The translations under genes and the position numbers were made by a program. This document shows positions 15,701-17,875 of a stretch of DNA of 17,875 nt, piece after piece. Under the pieces are notes generated by a model. That model was not told the DNA's origin. It did not search any database and was given only the letters and a program-made list of their open reading frames with translations. This stretch comes from Prevotella sp. CAG:1092 (GTDB lineage Bacteria > Bacteroidota > Bacteroidia > Bacteroidales > Bacteroidaceae), in contig HF994135.1 of NCBI GenBank assembly GCA_000436915.1, positions 1 through 17,875 on the forward strand, written 5' to 3'. Each line of letters opens with the position of its first letter. Within the stretch, counting starts at the first letter, position 1.

Positions 15701-17875
15701 TTATTGTACCATTATCTTTGTCTTGCCGAAGATATATGCTCCTTGCTGGAATCCGCTATATACAGAATTACCTGGTATCACATCGAGGATGCGGTAGAGC
15801 TGTCCTGTTATAGTGTATACATAGATGGTAGTAGAGATATTACTCTCTATTCGCACCTTGTTATTGGTAAGAGGGCGAACAATTAGATAGCTACCTGTAG
15901 CCTCGTCCTTGTCTGCCACACCTATCTCTGGTATTATCTTGTCAATGCCTGTAGACTCAGCAATCTTTATCATATATGGAGCATAAGACATGGCTTTTGC
16001 CTTAGTAGTCTTTGCTGTCATATATGTACGGAACGGCATCACGCTTGTAGCAGTAGAGGCTTCAGAGATGAAAGCGTTACCTTTGTCGTTCATACTGTAG
16101 ATGGCATCCTTCTTGATATCTTTGGCAGCGAATGTACCGCAATGAGTGTAGCCATCTTTTGTTGTAGCCATTTGCTTAGTAACAGGGATTGTTATCGAGC
16201 CATACGACGTTTCCATGTTTTCGTAACCATAAGCATTGAAAGCAACAGTCTGCTCAGGTTCACTCTTGCCAAGGATATCGTTGTAGAACTTGCTTGAGAG
16301 GTCGAACTCATAATAGCCCTCGCCAGGGAAGCGTACTATGTATGGCACCTCAGAGGTGAGCAATGGGTAGTTGCTGTAGGTGTGAGGGGTGGCATAGTAA
16401 GGGTTGGCGTCCTTGTTGTAGAGGCGGGATTCATAGGTGTCTATGAAGAATGGGGTGGCGAAGGTGTAGGAAACACCTTCGGACAAGGATGGAGAGCCAG
16501 AGCCTGCAGATGTAGATCCAGAGCCTGCAGATGGAGAGCCAGAGCTTTCGGCTATAGGCATGAAGAGACCATCGCTGGTTAAGCCTGGGCGCTGGAATGT
16601 GGCAGCTATATCTGTACCATTTTTGTCAACAGTTGTAAGACCGCGAAGCCAGTACTCATGGTGTAAGGTATGAGTATTTAGAGATGGTGTTGATAGCTCA
16701 TCAGCAGTTGGTGTGCCGTAGAAGTGAGTGATCTCACCATTTATAGATGCTACAACCTTATGAATGGTGAATGGTAAGCAGATTCCTTCCCAAGCGCCAG
16801 TGTTGTCGTTTGCATATTGCTGCGGCTTGCGTACATACCAAGCACGGTTGGTAACGGTGAATGGTAAAGGCGCACAGAAGTTGTTGTTTTCACAGATACC
16901 GCCTTCGCTATTCTTATTATCTGCAGTGCGCTCCACGAGGTGGAGGAAGGCTGTAGTGAAGCCTTCTGTATTTGTGAATACATGATGTCCCTTTATCAGC
17001 GACTCTCTTGTACTTTCGTTGTATCTGAGATAATTGTTTACTACATCGTAAGCCTCGGTGTCGTTGTTTATATCAACATTATTATTTGTATATACCAATA
17101 GATTCTTGGTGACATCATCCTTTACGCTGAAGTCGCTGAATACCTTAGCATTGTCATCGACAGGAGGGTAGAAGATACCATTGATTTTTCCTGTGGATTT
17201 GCTGATATCGCCTTTACAGGTGAAGTCGATAGCAGTGATGCTTGGTTGATGTACATAGGTAGTCATGATGCCACCTAAGTAGTTGTAAGCATTGTAATGG
17301 AATGCGTCAAGCTTGGTGTCGCCATAATAGCCAGCTGTGCGGTATACACGGTTTGTCATGTAGCAATTCTGATGAGACTCTATAGCCTGTGGGCATGACT
17401 CTGGTGTGGCCTGCAGCTTTTGCCCCCAGAAGATGAAGTCGTTCATGATGTTGGAAGCAGCGAGGGTGGTGGCTGCATGGTTGTCATCGAAGAGAGGCTC
17501 GTAGGCGAACGGCGTAGAAACGCCGTCGAACGAGGATGGGGTTGATGAGGAGGCTGAAGATGAGGCTACTTTTACTCTTGATTTATCTATGTCGTGGGCT
17601 TGATTATGGCGGGTTTCTGCCTGCTCGTAGTTAGGAAGGTCGCTATCAAGACCTGTACGGAGGAAGGTGATGCCTGTGTTCTTACCGGTGATTGCATCAG
17701 TACGGTTGGCATACTGGTAGTCGCCATTTGCATAATAGTCATAGACATATTTTAGAGCCTTCATGTCGTCAGGCTTAGTGGCATCATTGCTATAGCGAGC
17801 ACGGAGGTAGTACTCGTTGAGGTCGTAGGCTACACGGCCGTATTTGAAATCATCAGAGGTGTAGTGGGTGTCGGC
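15701..17875 (-). CDS. Large secreted protein with Prevotella-type C-terminal tail (5' end outside window)
   Basis: The frame is open to the right edge. The first internal Met is at 17764, but 37 further sense codons precede it, so the visible part is the C-terminal 724 residues of a longer protein. I do not recognise a catalytic domain. The sequence is beta-rich and aromatic. It has two related segments, WEGICLPFTIHKVVA and CAPLPFTVTNRAWYV, and the first resembles the GWTTICLPFNA module of the pectinesterase encoded downstream. The C-terminus (YVYTITGQLYRI ... QQGAYIFGKTKIMVQ) matches the tail of that protein, so both are probably exported by the same surface route. Two REP-like hairpins interrupt it in frame and add Ser-rich linkers: SSASSSTPSSFDGVSTPFA, and SPSLSEGVS preceded by GSPSAG-type repeats. 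Function unknown. Confidence 0.75.
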   Translation of the reverse strand, partial: ADTHYTSDDFKYGRVAYDLNEYYLRARYSNDATKPDDMKALKYVYDYYANGDYQYANRTDAITGKNTGITFLRTGLDSDLPNYEQAETRHNQAHDIDKSRVKVASSSASSSTPSSFDGVSTPFAYEPLFDDNHAATTLAASNIMNDFIFWGQKLQATPESCPQAIESHQNCYMTNRVYRTAGYYGDTKLDAFHYNAYNYLGGIMTTYVHQPSITAIDFTCKGDISKSTGKINGIFYPPVDDNAKVFSDFSVKDDVTKNLLVYTNNNVDINNDTEAYDVVNNYLRYNESTRESLIKGHHVFTNTEGFTTAFLHLVERTADNKNSEGGICENNNFCAPLPFTVTNRAWYVRKPQQYANDNTGAWEGICLPFTIHKVVASINGEITHFYGTPTADELSTPSLNTHTLHHEYWLRGLTTVDKNGTDIAATFQRPGLTSDGLFMPIAESSGSPSAGSGSTSAGSGSPSLSEGVSYTFATPFFIDTYESRLYNKDANPYYATPHTYSNYPLLTSEVPYIVRFPGEGYYEFDLSSKFYNDILGKSEPEQTVAFNAYGYENMETSYGSITIPVTKQMATTKDGYTHCGTFAAKDIKKDAIYSMNDKGNAFISEASTATSVMPFRTYMTAKTTKAKAMSYAPYMIKIAESTGIDKIIPEIGVADKDEATGSYLIVRPLTNNKVRIESNISTTIYVYTITGQLYRILDVIPGNSVYSGFQQGAYIFGKTKIMVQ
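16459..16492 (+). repeat. REP-like hairpin element, copy C
   Basis: CGAAGGTGT (16459-16467) pairs perfectly over 9 bp with ACACCTTCG (16473-16481) around loop AGGAA. It is followed by G and ACAAGGATGG (16483-16492). The spacing of 10 nt from the post-loop AC to ACAAGGA equals that of the other copies. Relative to copies A and B, the central C-G pair of GGCGT/ACGCC is replaced by T-A on both arms, a compensatory change. On the coding strand it gives PSLSEGVSYTFA. Confidence 0.72.
16488..16550 (-). repeat. Coding minisatellite, three 21-bp units
   Basis: Units 16488-16508, 16509-16529 and 16530-16550 share the pattern GAT-G-AGA-CCAGAGC and start directly in the tail of REP-like copy C. They encode Ser/Gly-rich SGSPSAG-type linker in the secreted protein. 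The 21-bp period preserves the frame. Confidence 0.8.
17506..17539 (+). repeat. REP-like hairpin element, copy B
   Basis: CG-(bulged A)-ACGGCGT (17506-17515) pairs with ACGCCGTCG (17520-17528), giving 9 bp with loop AGAA. ACGAGGATGG (17530-17539) follows. The 14-nt core GGCGTAGAAACGCC is identical to copy A and the tail identical over ten bases, while the outer stem bases differ but still pair. On the coding strand it gives PSSFDGVSTPFA, in the same reading frame as copy A in the RAYT gene. Confidence 0.77.

Noticed and set aside
16530..16560. Inverted partner for REP-like copy C to the right of its minisatellite
   Set aside because: AGC-CGAAA-GCT on the minus strand gives only three base pairs and no ACRAGGA foot, which is too weak to claim.
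16931..16945. Perfect hairpin CTCCAC-GAG-GTGGAG
   Set aside because: It lacks the GTAGAAAC apex and the foot motif, and it encodes an ordinary segment (LHLVER), so it is probably accidental.

Overview
The window looks like part of a Bacteroidota chromosome, most likely Prevotella/Segatella. The reasons are the TAnnTTTG-type -7 promoter motifs, start codons without a Shine-Dalgarno sequence, the TolC-HlyD-MFS efflux operon order, and large secreted proteins with a short Prevotella-style C-terminal tail (Y-N-I-S-G-Q-R-V ... G-L-Y-I-F-G). The genus is an inference; no rRNA or marker gene is present.

Left part (1-7578). A tRNA-Ser(UGA) gene lies on the minus strand. Next come a stand-alone class I SAM-dependent methyltransferase on the plus strand and a 411-bp non-coding gap holding two different imperfect tandem arrays, both with a 22-bp period. 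A three-gene drug-efflux operon follows: outer-membrane TolC-type channel, HlyD/EmrA-type adaptor and 14-TM DHA2-type MFS pump. An AraC-family regulator sits just behind it on the same strand and is the obvious candidate regulator. After that is a wrecked SLC13/DASS anion-transporter gene with two in-frame stops and a large internal deletion, closed by a strong intrinsic terminator.

Right part (7579-17875, all minus strand). A 2136-residue secreted multidomain pectin methylesterase (CE8) lies downstream of a REP-associated tyrosine transposase (RAYT). The RAYT lies downstream of a second large secreted protein whose 5' end is outside the window. The two secreted proteins share a related C-terminal tail, and the RAYT sits between them with gaps of only about 30-65 bp.

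The most notable observation is a family of four short hairpin elements, one pair inside the RAYT gene itself and two inside the neighbouring secreted-protein gene. All four have a 9-10 bp stem and an apex GTAG(G)AAAC. The heptamer ACRAGGA begins exactly 10 nt after the start of the post-loop AC in every copy. The stems differ between copies by compensatory changes. They look like the cognate REP elements of this RAYT, carried as translated in-frame insertions. The pair in the RAYT gene is inverted (REPIN-like) and brackets a 153-bp minisatellite inserted in the catalytic domain. The RAYT also carries a C-terminal DprA/SLOG-like Rossmann domain.
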